Origin: Victivallaceae bacterium
Lineage (GTDB): Bacteria; Verrucomicrobiota; Lentisphaeria; Victivallales; Victivallaceae
Direction: 5' to 3'
Assembly: GCA_028717165.1 (NCBI GenBank)
Contig: JAQUOK010000007.1
Coordinates: forward strand, 1 to 23,812
Length of the DNA stretch: 23,812 nucleotides
Shown here: positions 1-7,470 of the stretch, in pieces
Position numbering within the stretch: position 1 is the stretch's first letter
How the letters are laid out: each line of letters opens with the position of its first letter
Translations under genes and position numbers: made by a program
The notes under the pieces: model-generated
Told to the model about the DNA's origin: nothing
Database searches by the model: none
Seen by the model: the letters and a program-made list of their open reading frames with translations, nothing else

Positions 1-186
1 TCGTGATCGCTATCATTGCAATCCTATTAAGTTCAAAACTCTAGTTTTTTATGTCAAATTATGTCTATGGTGTAATTTGATGTTTTCCGATAACCAAGCC
101 TTACATATTGAGAAGAAAACACATCTTAAATCTCAAACGGACGATTATTGACAATCATACGAGACCTATTTTTTCATAAATTTTAT

Positions 187-201
187 TTGCCAATATTTGC
201 C
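187..201 (+). repeat. TTGCC-N5-TTGCC pair, left copy 1
   Basis: Two TTGCC boxes begin at 187 and 197, exactly 10 bp apart, in the context TTTGCC-AATA-TTTGCCAT. The same arrangement recurs at 355-369 and, upstream of the intact relaxase, at 22364-22378. A one-helical-turn spacing suggests a protein binding site that places two contacts on the same DNA face. The function is unknown. Confidence 0.4.
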
Positions 202-354
202 ATTACTGTTTCAGTACGATAAAAAACTATGCCTGTTTGAACATAACGGTGATAAAGTTTTATTGGTGCCCATGTGGGGACACTCGCCTCTCAATAAAAT
301 TGATTTTTTATCTGCTTTTGAGTTCAAAATTCTGTTTTTTCCCCGAGGAGTTAT

Positions 355-369
355 TTGCCATAATTTGCC
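355..369 (+). repeat. TTGCC-N5-TTGCC pair, left copy 2
   Basis: The TTGCC boxes begin at 355 and 365, again spaced 10 bp, within TTATTTGCCA-TAATTTGCCAT. The site lies about 45 bp before the relaxase-like relic. It resembles the copy at 187-201 in both the motif and its AT-rich flanks. Confidence 0.4.
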
Positions 370-412
370 ATCATCGTTTTTTTTGAAGTTTGTAATTACA
401 GTATAATATAAT

Positions 413-781
413 GTGAGAAGTAGTGGGGAAATTATAAGAAGATCAGACTCGCTAATCGTTCTTGATAAAGCTGGGCTGACTTCAACGGAACAACTTCATC
501 CTCTGGTAAAACAGGCAAAACAATCTGATTTGCGGTTGTTGGTCGATAATCCAGAACTACTTCCCTCCGCTGAAGCCGAAGACGCTTTCAGGATGCTGCT
601 TGAAAAATATTCAACTATTGAAGGGGCCAAAGTCAAACAGGGTCTGCACCAGAAAAATAACGCCGTTTCAAGTAAAATAAAAGATTTGCTATTTTTCGAC
701 TATTCTCGTAGCCGAGCAACGGGGTATTTCACCGAAAAATTAACTCTTTGTGTTACCGCAAATCTAAAAAGTTGTAAATGA
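413..781 (+). pseudogene. Decayed fragment of TrwC/TraI-type relaxase-helicase
   Basis: The 122-codon open frame has no recognisable start; GTG at 413 is only the first possible one and a stop lies at 404-406. Residues about 10-85 resemble the region around Walker B of the TrwC/TraI helicase domain. LIVLDKAGL matches the family's hydrophobic-DEAGL motif, followed by STEQL, a run ending in LLVDNPELLPSAEAEDAF (family: LVGDxRQLxxVEAGDAF), and MLLEKY. The catalytic DE has become DK and GD has become DN, so the helicase would be dead. The last 35 or so residues show no family likeness. It has the same orientation as the intact relaxase at the right end. I read it as a remnant of a degraded conjugative element, not a working gene. 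Confidence 0.6.
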
Positions 782-825
782 AAAACAATTAATATTAGTT
801 TTTTGTCTTTTGAGGTATTATATTG

Positions 826-945
826 CTATTATTAGAACGGCTCTATATAAGGTTGCATAAAACTGTCTCAAAAGAAATTTTTGTGCTCAATATCATTTAT
901 TGAAACATAAAAATGCAACCTTATATAGAGCCGGAGTAATAACAG
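826..945. repeat. 120-bp inverted-repeat element (MITE-like)
   Basis: Arms at 839-858 and 913-932 are perfect 20-bp inverted repeats (GGCTCTATATAAGGTTGCAT and its complement). Outside these, 826-838 and 933-945 continue the symmetry at 9 of 13 positions, giving 29 of 33 paired positions overall. The 54-bp centre is AT-rich and codes for nothing I recognise. Size, long terminal symmetry and absence of a gene fit a miniature inverted-repeat transposable element. It could also fold in RNA as a long stem just upstream of the glycosyltransferase that starts at 979. I could not fix a target-site duplication. Confidence 0.65.
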
Positions 946-978
946 TTTTTTATAAGCAACAAATGGGATAAACCTATA

Positions 979-1941
979 ATGAAGCCAAAAATTTCTATAG
1001 CAATGACTGTTTTTGAAGGAGAACGTTTTATTGTTCAACAACTGAACAGTATTCTTGACCAAAGTCTTGTTCCTGATGAAATAATTATATGTGATGATTC
1101 CCGGAATGACAAAACTTATGACGCTATAGAAAAGATTATCAAACAACATTCTGACATTATTAAGTATTTCAAAAATGAGACACAATTAGGAGTGAGCAAT
1201 AATTTTGAAAAAGCCATTTCCCGGACAAACGGTGATATTATTTTCCTCTCAGATCAGGACGATGTTTGGAAGCAAGATAAAATTGCACAGCTTGCCTCTT
1301 TAATAAATGCTTCTCCCAATTGTGGTGGTGCATTTTGCAACAGTGAATTAGTTGATGAGAACTTAAAATCACTTAATATTTCTCATTGGGATCTAAGAGG
1401 ATTTGGAACAAGCGAGATACTTTCATGTCCTACAGGAGGAATGTTGGAATTTTGCCTGAAGCGGGTTCCTGCGGCGGGTCATAACATGGCTTTTAAGGCT
1501 GAGTTAAAAGATTTGATACTGCCTTTCCCTGATCTCAAGGAATGTCATGACACCTGGATTGGTCTGGTGATTGCCGCGACAAGAAAATGGGCTTTTACCA
1601 GTGATACTTTGACTCAATTCCGGCAGCACAATAATAATTTATCGCAAGCAGGCAGAAGCTGTCAGTTAAAAGCCGCAATGGATTCAATAAAAAATGACAT
1701 TAGCACCTGGAATACGGCTTTATATGATGCATTGATCCAACGGCTGAGCGGAAGAGTCGAACCGGAAATGCTGGAATTGTTAAAAGACCGTCGAGATCAT
1801 TCCGCAATGCGCGCTAAAATGAATTGCAATATTTTCAGACGGTTTCCACTTATTTACGGCGAGATTAAAAACAAAAGATATTTCAGATACGGCCGGGGGT
1901 GGAAAAACATCATTCAAGATTTAATCTTAAGAAGCCTGTAA
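979..1941 (+). CDS. GT2 glycosyltransferase, rhamnosyltransferase-like
   Basis: This 320-residue family 2 glycosyltransferase would transfer a sugar from a nucleotide-sugar donor during repeat-unit assembly at the inner membrane. The GT-A fold starts at ISIAMTVFEGERF. A DD pair at residues 39-40 and SDQDDVW at 91-97 provide the metal and nucleotide site. A later CHDTW and FRQHNNN are typical of the branch often annotated as rhamnosyltransferases (WbbL/RfbF-like). The actual sugar cannot be read from sequence. It is the only cluster gene on the plus strand. Its 3' end overlaps that of the next gene by 15 bp, tail to tail. It lies 33 bp beyond the 826-945 inverted-repeat element, and its ribosome binding site is weak. 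Confidence 0.85.
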   Translation: MKPKISIAMTVFEGERFIVQQLNSILDQSLVPDEIIICDDSRNDKTYDAIEKIIKQHSDIIKYFKNETQLGVSNNFEKAISRTNGDIIFLSDQDDVWKQDKIAQLASLINASPNCGGAFCNSELVDENLKSLNISHWDLRGFGTSEILSCPTGGMLEFCLKRVPAAGHNMAFKAELKDLILPFPDLKECHDTWIGLVIAATRKWAFTSDTLTQFRQHNNNLSQAGRSCQLKAAMDSIKNDISTWNTALYDALIQRLSGRVEPEMLELLKDRRDHSAMRAKMNCNIFRRFPLIYGEIKNKRYFRYGRGWKNIIQDLILRSL

Positions 1942-2928
1942 AACGTTTTTAATGCGTTGTCTTATATTCAGCAGAAAAGATGTTGCGGAGGGCCCTATCG
2001 TCCGGCATAAAAATCCCAACAGTCTGCATTTTCTCGAAATTCCCATATTCCAGATATATTTATGTTCATTCAAGAGTTTTAATATTCTGAGTCTTTCTTC
2101 ACCGGGATGATTCCACATGTGCCATAAGTTACAATAATAGATATTGATGATGGCGTCTGTAATAGTCATATAATAAATTATTTCCATTTCCATATCTTTT
2201 AATTTGTCTATCCACTTAAACACTACAGAGTAAAGATCCAACTCCATTTTTATTGAAAAAGAGAGAGATTCTCCTTTTCTCTCCCTATGGCAGATGAAAG
2301 GAGTGTTCAAAACGGTAAAACTTTCAGCTTTAAAAAATATTTGAAGAGTCCAGTCAAGGTCTTCTGCGTAAATATCATCTTTAAATAAGACCCCGGTTTC
2401 TTTTAAAAATGACATCTCGAATACATGATTCCAGACGCTCCAGAATGAACTGTTTCGCCTTGAAAACAAATAGTTCATAACATCAATAGAATTTTCATCC
2501 TCAATACGGTCAATATCATAGCTTTCATTATAATCGCGGATATAGCTTCCTGTCTCAGACACTAAAAGCACTCTTCCCAGGATTATATCAGAGCCGGGTT
2601 TACCGTAAATTGTGTCTTTTATGCCGGAAAGGCAATTGGTATTCAAATAATCATCGGAATCCAGGAATATTAAATACTCTCCACAAGCCTTTATTAATCC
2701 GGTATTGCGTGCCGCTCCAGGGCCTTGATTAGACTGGGTGAAAATTTTGATTTGCGGATTTTTCTCCGCGTATTCTTCGCAAATAGAACGACTATCATCC
2801 GTAGAGCCGTCATCGACCAGGATTAACTCCCAGTCAGCAAAAGACTGAGAGACCACGCTCGCAATGCACTGCCTTATATATTTTTCACAATTATAAATTG
2901 GAACGATAATAGAAATTAATGGCGTCAT
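1927..2928 (-). CDS. GT2 glycosyltransferase
   Basis: This 333-residue family 2 glycosyltransferase has an N-terminal GT-A domain: ISIIVPIYN, VDDGSTDDS, a GPGAARNTG-type stretch, and the metal-binding DSDD at residues 90-93. EDLDW at 189-193 fits the position of the catalytic-base ED motif. The C-terminal third is poorly conserved and probably sets acceptor choice. The gene is last in the minus-strand operon. It begins 5 bp after the stop of the GT-D gene, and its end overlaps the convergent plus-strand glycosyltransferase. No terminator hairpin is visible at the junction. Donor and acceptor are unknown. Confidence 0.85.
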   Translation of the reverse strand: MTPLISIIVPIYNCEKYIRQCIASVVSQSFADWELILVDDGSTDDSRSICEEYAEKNPQIKIFTQSNQGPGAARNTGLIKACGEYLIFLDSDDYLNTNCLSGIKDTIYGKPGSDIILGRVLLVSETGSYIRDYNESYDIDRIEDENSIDVMNYLFSRRNSSFWSVWNHVFEMSFLKETGVLFKDDIYAEDLDWTLQIFFKAESFTVLNTPFICHRERKGESLSFSIKMELDLYSVVFKWIDKLKDMEMEIIYYMTITDAIINIYYCNLWHMWNHPGEERLRILKLLNEHKYIWNMGISRKCRLLGFLCRTIGPSATSFLLNIRQRIKNVLQAS

Positions 2929-2933
2929 TACTT

Positions 2934-3827
2934 TTAATCCGGTTTGAAAAAATTGCGGACATCCTGGTCATTTTGAGTTATTTGATTTTTATAGGCATCA
3001 TAGCTTTTTGCAATATGCCCCAAATCAAGAGCCTGATATCCATCTTTTGCCAAATCGTATGCCAGAACCGTTGCTGTTGGTCCCAGAATGATTATTATAA
3101 GCCTGTCTATGTCTATCTGATGTGCTTGTTCAAGAATTTCAGCATAACAAGAAAAGGCATTTTTAGCCGGGAAGTAAATGTATTCAATTGATTTTGCACA
3201 GTCAAATATGTTATTTTTCATATTATCCAACACTCCTCTTCCGCAAATTATGGTAATATCACGGCCGCTCCATATTTTTTTCATTTTTTCATATGAACTT
3301 TCAAAGTCATAATTGATATAGTAATTGTATAGTAAAGTGAATTCAGCGCTAAAATATTGTTTCTTGTAATTAAGGAGCGACTCTATTTTCTTTTTGTATC
3401 GTGGAAACCATATTCTATAAAACCGTTTTAGTTCATTTCTGAAGTTTGACACCTCTCCATAATAAAATGAGTATATCAAACCGATATAAATATTATCATC
3501 TTCTGACTGAAGCACTTCTTTAAGTCTCCGCGCTAATTCTGCATCAAACTTCTGAAATGGGATACTATACCCGTCTATCAGAAAAAATTCGCCATCGCCA
3601 AACCGGCAGATACTTTTCGAACCATCAATCAGGGCATCAATAGTCTCCTCAGGCGTTTTTATTCCGGGACGCTTCAGCTTTCCCCATTCATTGGCAATTT
3701 CAAAGCCCATATTATCCAGACGTCCGTTTATTCTGTCATCAAGAGGCTCATTTGCAAGTTCACATAAGTTTTTAAAAAAACATTGCAGTTTGTAATATAT
3801 CCTTTTCAATTTTTTAAATATAAACAT
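2934..3827 (-). CDS. GT-D fold glycosyltransferase (DUF1792-like)
   Basis: The 297-residue protein matches the GT-D/DUF1792 family, whose founding member is a streptococcal glucosyltransferase that extends glycans on a serine-rich adhesin. The diagnostic element is CRFGDGEF, with RFGDGE at residues 75-80 containing the DxE metal and nucleotide-sugar motif. A GRGVLDN stretch and the C-terminal ILGPTATVLAYDLAKDG followed by LDLGHI are also typical. The length is normal for the family. A likely AAGGAAG ribosome site lies about 11 nt before the ATG. It sits between GT2 genes, so it probably adds one residue of the repeat unit. Sugar specificity is not evident. Confidence 0.75.
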   Translation of the reverse strand: MFIFKKLKRIYYKLQCFFKNLCELANEPLDDRINGRLDNMGFEIANEWGKLKRPGIKTPEETIDALIDGSKSICRFGDGEFFLIDGYSIPFQKFDAELARRLKEVLQSEDDNIYIGLIYSFYYGEVSNFRNELKRFYRIWFPRYKKKIESLLNYKKQYFSAEFTLLYNYYINYDFESSYEKMKKIWSGRDITIICGRGVLDNMKNNIFDCAKSIEYIYFPAKNAFSCYAEILEQAHQIDIDRLIIIILGPTATVLAYDLAKDGYQALDLGHIAKSYDAYKNQITQNDQDVRNFFKPD

Positions 3828-3879
3828 TTTAAATCATCTTCCTTTGAGACTCTTTCCCATTCTCGTTACCTGCCTTATA

Positions 3880-4860
3880 CTATCCATTCTTTAAGCTTAA
3901 TTTTACGGCTAATCTTCTGATATAGTAATGTAAACGCTTTTGCCAGTATAAAAGAAGTAGCGGCCATAATGTTCCGCTTTTTAGCACCAGATTGATAAAT
4001 TTCAATTCTTCTGCTATATATAATTCCGGTTTTAATTGCATTTTCAAGATAAACTTTTTAATTTCAACAAATAATTGCTTTTTATTTCTCTGACGGTTAA
4101 AGTTGTATTCAAGCATTCCCACAGGGACTGCATATTTTTCAATATAATTACTGTTGATTAAATAATCATAAATAGCCTTAACAACATAAATCACATCTAT
4201 ATTGTTAAGGCCTGGTCCTGCGGTGACTGCCATTGTTGAATCAGAGTGCTGCCGGTAATAATATATTCCACTGTTTATATAATATACCTGAGGTAAATTA
4301 CAGAAAACAACATAGAAAAAATAAGCGTCCTCAAATTTACAGTTTTCCTGAAATTTGACTTTTATCTTAATCAAAAACTCTCTGGAATATATTTTCCCTA
4401 CAGAAACAGCCCATGCTTCACGAAGCAATTTATTGCTCATATTTGTCATCCCTAAATGCGGGCGGGTAAACAGTCTTTGTTTTCCTGGATAATGATATAT
4501 CATTACATTATCGTTACAAACAACTTTTGATCCGGTAGTCTTTATAGCGTTATACAAATTGTCAAGATAATCAGCAGAAATAAAGTCATCACTGTCAATA
4601 AAGACGATATATTTCCCGGTTGCGGCTTCCATGCCAATATTCCGGGCATGGCCTTGACCATGATTTGCATCATGGATTATCTTTATTCGAGAATCATTTT
4701 TCTGGCACGTTCTTAATATTTCTGCAGAACCATCGATAGAGCCGTCATTGACACATATACATTCAAAATCGGAGAACGTCTGATTTAGAACGCTATTTAA
4801 GCATTCAAACAGATATTTTTCAACATTATAAACAGGTATTATTATTGAAATTATACTCAT
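3880..4860 (-). CDS. GT2 glycosyltransferase
   Basis: This 326-residue family 2 glycosyltransferase has ISIIIPVYN at the N-terminus, then NDGSIDGS (the family's DDGSTDxS with Asn in the first place), GQGHARNIG, and DSDD at residues 89-92. A later KFEDAYFF carries the ED catalytic motif. The C-terminus is rich in basic and hydrophobic residues and may hold the protein at the membrane surface. It is separated from the gene before it in the operon by about 20 bp and from the gene after it by about 50 bp. Donor and acceptor are unknown. Confidence 0.85.
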   Translation of the reverse strand: MSIISIIIPVYNVEKYLFECLNSVLNQTFSDFECICVNDGSIDGSAEILRTCQKNDSRIKIIHDANHGQGHARNIGMEAATGKYIVFIDSDDFISADYLDNLYNAIKTTGSKVVCNDNVMIYHYPGKQRLFTRPHLGMTNMSNKLLREAWAVSVGKIYSREFLIKIKVKFQENCKFEDAYFFYVVFCNLPQVYYINSGIYYYRQHSDSTMAVTAGPGLNNIDVIYVVKAIYDYLINSNYIEKYAVPVGMLEYNFNRQRNKKQLFVEIKKFILKMQLKPELYIAEELKFINLVLKSGTLWPLLLLYWQKRLHYYIRRLAVKLSLKNG

Positions 4861-4880
4861 AAAATTCTTGATCCTGTAAA

Positions 4881-5870
4881 CTATTTCTGCTTTTGGCGCA
4901 AAGAAGAAAAATAAGAACGAGCTGTTCTAACCCAATATCGTGGACGAAAACCGTGGCCCCGCAAAAATTTTGTCAGATAAAGCATAGCTATCCACCAGAA
5001 TACATACACATCCATTTTTATATATGCAAATAAATTATGTATGATCTCCGGGGATTTGTTTGGACATTCCTGAAAAAACTCCAGGCAGAATTGAGCTATA
5101 TTTTTTTTGATCATGCTACGGTAGCGATGAGAAGCACGATTCAGCAGTTTATATAAAATATCTATTGATTCCAGATAAACAAGCTCAGGCATCCTTATGC
5201 TGGTATTCTCCCCGTGAACACGATAATGAAATAATATTTCCGGGACATAAGCATACGCTGAATTTTCCATTGATGCCTTCATCCATACATCGTATTCTTC
5301 CGCCATTTTATAGCGTTCATCGAATCTGGCAATCCCGGAATCCCACATTTTTTTTTGCAGCATAACTCCAGACAGTCCAATGATACATGCCCGTTCATTT
5401 AATGCAGTATCGAAAAAACTGTCCAACAAAGTTCTTTCTTTTTCTATCGAGTAGACGCTGCCTAAGGCTCCTGTTTTATCGATGACCTGATGGTCACAAA
5501 AAACCAGACTGGGAGGATGATTTGTACGTTTAATTGCCACGACCTGTTTATTTAATTTTTCCGGCATCCATATATCATCATGATCAAGAAATGCCAAATA
5601 ACTGCCAGCGGAAAGTTCGGCACAGCGATTCCTAGTGTAACTAAGTCCATGATTCTTTTGCCGGTATAATCTTAAGCGCGGATCGCTGTAATTCTTTTTA
5701 ATGAATTCATATGTGCCATCTGTTGACCCGTCATCAACAGCAACTACTTCGAAATTCTCATAGGTCTGAGCAAATACACTATCCAGAGTCTCCTTTATAA
5801 ACTCAACAGAATTATATAAACAGATATTAACGCTAATAAGCATGTTTTTTTTTGTTTCTTTTTCAGACAT
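4881..5870 (-). CDS. GT2 glycosyltransferase
   Basis: This 329-residue family 2 glycosyltransferase has ISVNICLYN, VDDGSTDGT, a GLSYTRN stretch and a DHDD motif at residues 96-99, where histidine replaces the usual serine of DSDD. MAEEYDVW stands where the catalytic ED motif is expected. HDD-type members are common among enzymes for capsule and O-antigen side chains. The first ATG at 5870 lies 3 bp after the stop of the cupin gene and is preferred. A second ATG nine codons in has no better ribosome site. Sugar specificity cannot be assigned. Confidence 0.83.
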   Translation of the reverse strand: MSEKETKKNMLISVNICLYNSVEFIKETLDSVFAQTYENFEVVAVDDGSTDGTYEFIKKNYSDPRLRLYRQKNHGLSYTRNRCAELSAGSYLAFLDHDDIWMPEKLNKQVVAIKRTNHPPSLVFCDHQVIDKTGALGSVYSIEKERTLLDSFFDTALNERACIIGLSGVMLQKKMWDSGIARFDERYKMAEEYDVWMKASMENSAYAYVPEILFHYRVHGENTSIRMPELVYLESIDILYKLLNRASHRYRSMIKKNIAQFCLEFFQECPNKSPEIIHNLFAYIKMDVYVFWWIAMLYLTKFLRGHGFRPRYWVRTARSYFSSLRQKQK

Positions 5871-5873
5871 GTT

Positions 5874-6323
5874 CTAAGTTGCCGGTGATAAGTTAAATTC
5901 ATAGTTCCAGTTATCTACTGGGTGTTCATCCTGATCGTCAATATGCCAGGCCGGAGACGGCATATTCAGAACATAAGCGTCAATGTCTCCTATATTCTGG
6001 AGTGCAGCAGGAACTCCGGCAGGTACTTCAATAGAAGCAAAGTTGTAATTCTCACCGGAAAAATATTCTTCGTACTTTCCGTTAATTTGAACAACAACCT
6101 TGATATTCCCCCTGATGCAGGAAAAAAGCCCCCGGCGTTTTTTGTGCAGGTGTGGCCCTTTTACCATTTTGGGCGATACTACAGTAAGATATACCTGTTT
6201 AGGCATATGTGCCGGGTCAATAAAGTTATCATGGATGTTAAAAATAGGAATCAAAAATCCATTTTTCTGCTTATCAAAGGTTTGGGTAATTATTTTCGAA
6301 TGTTTTTGGACTCTCAAATGCAT
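5874..6323 (-). CDS. RmlC/FdtA-like cupin, sugar isomerase or epimerase
   Basis: This is a small single-domain cupin of 149 residues. The core has KGPHLHKKRRG with the paired histidines expected in RmlC/FdtA/WxcM-type enzymes, then IRGNIKVVV, and VPAGVPAALQNIG near the second cupin motif. The C-terminal tail NMPSPAWHIDDQDEH is like that of polysaccharide-cluster cupins. Family members isomerise or epimerise nucleotide-linked 4-keto-6-deoxy sugars. I chose ATG 6323 because AGGAGG lies 8 bp upstream; the frame is open to 6353 but without such a site. It follows directly after a DegT aminotransferase, the same pairing as FdtA (ketoisomerase) with FdtB (aminotransferase). The exact reaction is an inference. 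Confidence 0.7.
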   Translation of the reverse strand: MHLRVQKHSKIITQTFDKQKNGFLIPIFNIHDNFIDPAHMPKQVYLTVVSPKMVKGPHLHKKRRGLFSCIRGNIKVVVQINGKYEEYFSGENYNFASIEVPAGVPAALQNIGDIDAYVLNMPSPAWHIDDQDEHPVDNWNYEFNLSPAT

Positions 6324-6355
6324 ATTTTCCTCCTGTTTGCGGAAACATCGCAACT

Positions 6356-7465
6356 TTATTTGAAAAAAGCAACGACGTTCTCGATTACATAATCAATTTG
6401 TTCATTTGTCATACCAGTAAAAAGCGGGATGGAAACCATTTCATCAAAAATATTTTCCGTTGTCGGCAGAGAAGTATAGTAATCTTTAAAATATGGCTGA
6501 AGATGATTTGGAGGATACAATATACTTACCCCTATTCCGGCATTTTTCATTGAATACATGAATTCGTTTCTCATATTATCTCTGATAAGCATTGTATAAC
6601 AGAAAGGAACGGTTTGAGTAAAATCATGTTTTAATAATGATATTTGGTTAATGCTTTTATAGCTATTATCGTATTTTAAAGCTATATTCCTTCTTCTTGT
6701 GATGAAATCAGCTATTTTTTTCAGTTGTTCAATGCCGATAGCGGCATTGATGTTACTCATGTGATATCTATATCCTTTGTCTATTACTTCATATAGCCAG
6801 GGCCTGTCAGATTTATACCGATTCCATGTATTCTTGGATATGCCGAGATTTTTCATGCTTGATATTCTGTCCGCGACTTCGTCTATTGTCGTGCAAATGG
6901 CTCCGCCTTCACCGCAACTGATTGTTTTTATCGGATCGAAACTGAAACATGTCACATGTCCTATTGAACCGATTTTATTATTTTTGTGTTCAGAACCAAA
7001 AGCATGTGCAGCATCTTCAACGATAATAATACCCTTTCCGTCCGCAATCTCTTGTAATTTATCCATTTCAACAGGTTTTCCCGTGTAATGGACCGGCAGT
7101 ATTACTTTCGTATTTGCCGTTATTTTTCTTTCAACATCTTCAATATCAATATTCAGGTCATCCTTACGGCATTCAACAAACACAGGAATGCCGCCGGCGG
7201 CAATGATGGCTTGAACCGTTGCGGCATATGTCATTGACGGGACTATAACTTCCTTATTTTTTACCTCAACCGCTTCAAGGGCAAGATGAATTGCACTGGT
7301 TCCCGTATTGACGGCCTGGACATGCCTGCAGCCGATATATTTTTTTATCCCATCCTCAAACTGACCGACAACCGCCCCCATGCCGAGCCAGCCGGAATCA
7401 ATAATTGGCTTGATTGCTTGAAATTCATCATTCCCAACACAAGGTTTTGCTAATGGTACATTCAT
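6356..7465 (-). CDS. DegT/DnrJ/EryC1 sugar aminotransferase
   Basis: This 369-residue PLP-dependent aminotransferase of the DegT/DnrJ/EryC1 family aminates nucleotide-linked keto sugars. NTGTSAIHLAL near residue 54 binds the cofactor phosphate, and EDAAHA at 150-155 contains the aspartate that contacts the PLP ring. In FSFDPIKTISCGEGGA, K180 is the expected Schiff-base lysine. The length is complete for the family. An AAAGGA ribosome site lies about 9 nt before the ATG. With the cupin just downstream it may make a 3- or 4-amino deoxy sugar. No dehydratase or nucleotidyltransferase for the precursor is present in this window, so the substrate must come from genes elsewhere. Confidence 0.88.
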   Translation of the reverse strand: MNVPLAKPCVGNDEFQAIKPIIDSGWLGMGAVVGQFEDGIKKYIGCRHVQAVNTGTSAIHLALEAVEVKNKEVIVPSMTYAATVQAIIAAGGIPVFVECRKDDLNIDIEDVERKITANTKVILPVHYTGKPVEMDKLQEIADGKGIIIVEDAAHAFGSEHKNNKIGSIGHVTCFSFDPIKTISCGEGGAICTTIDEVADRISSMKNLGISKNTWNRYKSDRPWLYEVIDKGYRYHMSNINAAIGIEQLKKIADFITRRRNIALKYDNSYKSINQISLLKHDFTQTVPFCYTMLIRDNMRNEFMYSMKNAGIGVSILYPPNHLQPYFKDYYTSLPTTENIFDEMVSIPLFTGMTNEQIDYVIENVVAFFK

Positions 7466-7470
7466 GATAT

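Larger units (their letters stand above)
1..412. other. Non-coding left edge, AT-rich
   Basis: I see no convincing gene here. A 69-codon open frame from 197 starts at a TTG inside a repeat, lacks a ribosome binding site and has a low-complexity, phenylalanine-rich translation, so I do not call it. The stretch is AT-rich and holds two copies of a 10-bp-spaced TTGCC pair, listed separately. It leads directly into the decayed relaxase fragment that follows, so it may be the remains of a conjugative-element region. Confidence 0.5.

Noticed and set aside
197..406. 69-codon open frame on the plus strand
   Set aside because: It starts at a TTG inside a repeat, has no ribosome binding site and a low-complexity translation without family likeness.
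826..945. Transcription terminator or attenuator
   Set aside because: The loop is 54 bases long and no U-run follows on the plus strand directly after the stem; a transposon-like origin explains the long symmetry better.
868..1185. 105-codon minus-strand frame
   Set aside because: It lies largely opposite the glycosyltransferase at 979 and across the inverted-repeat element; the translation has no recognisable domain.
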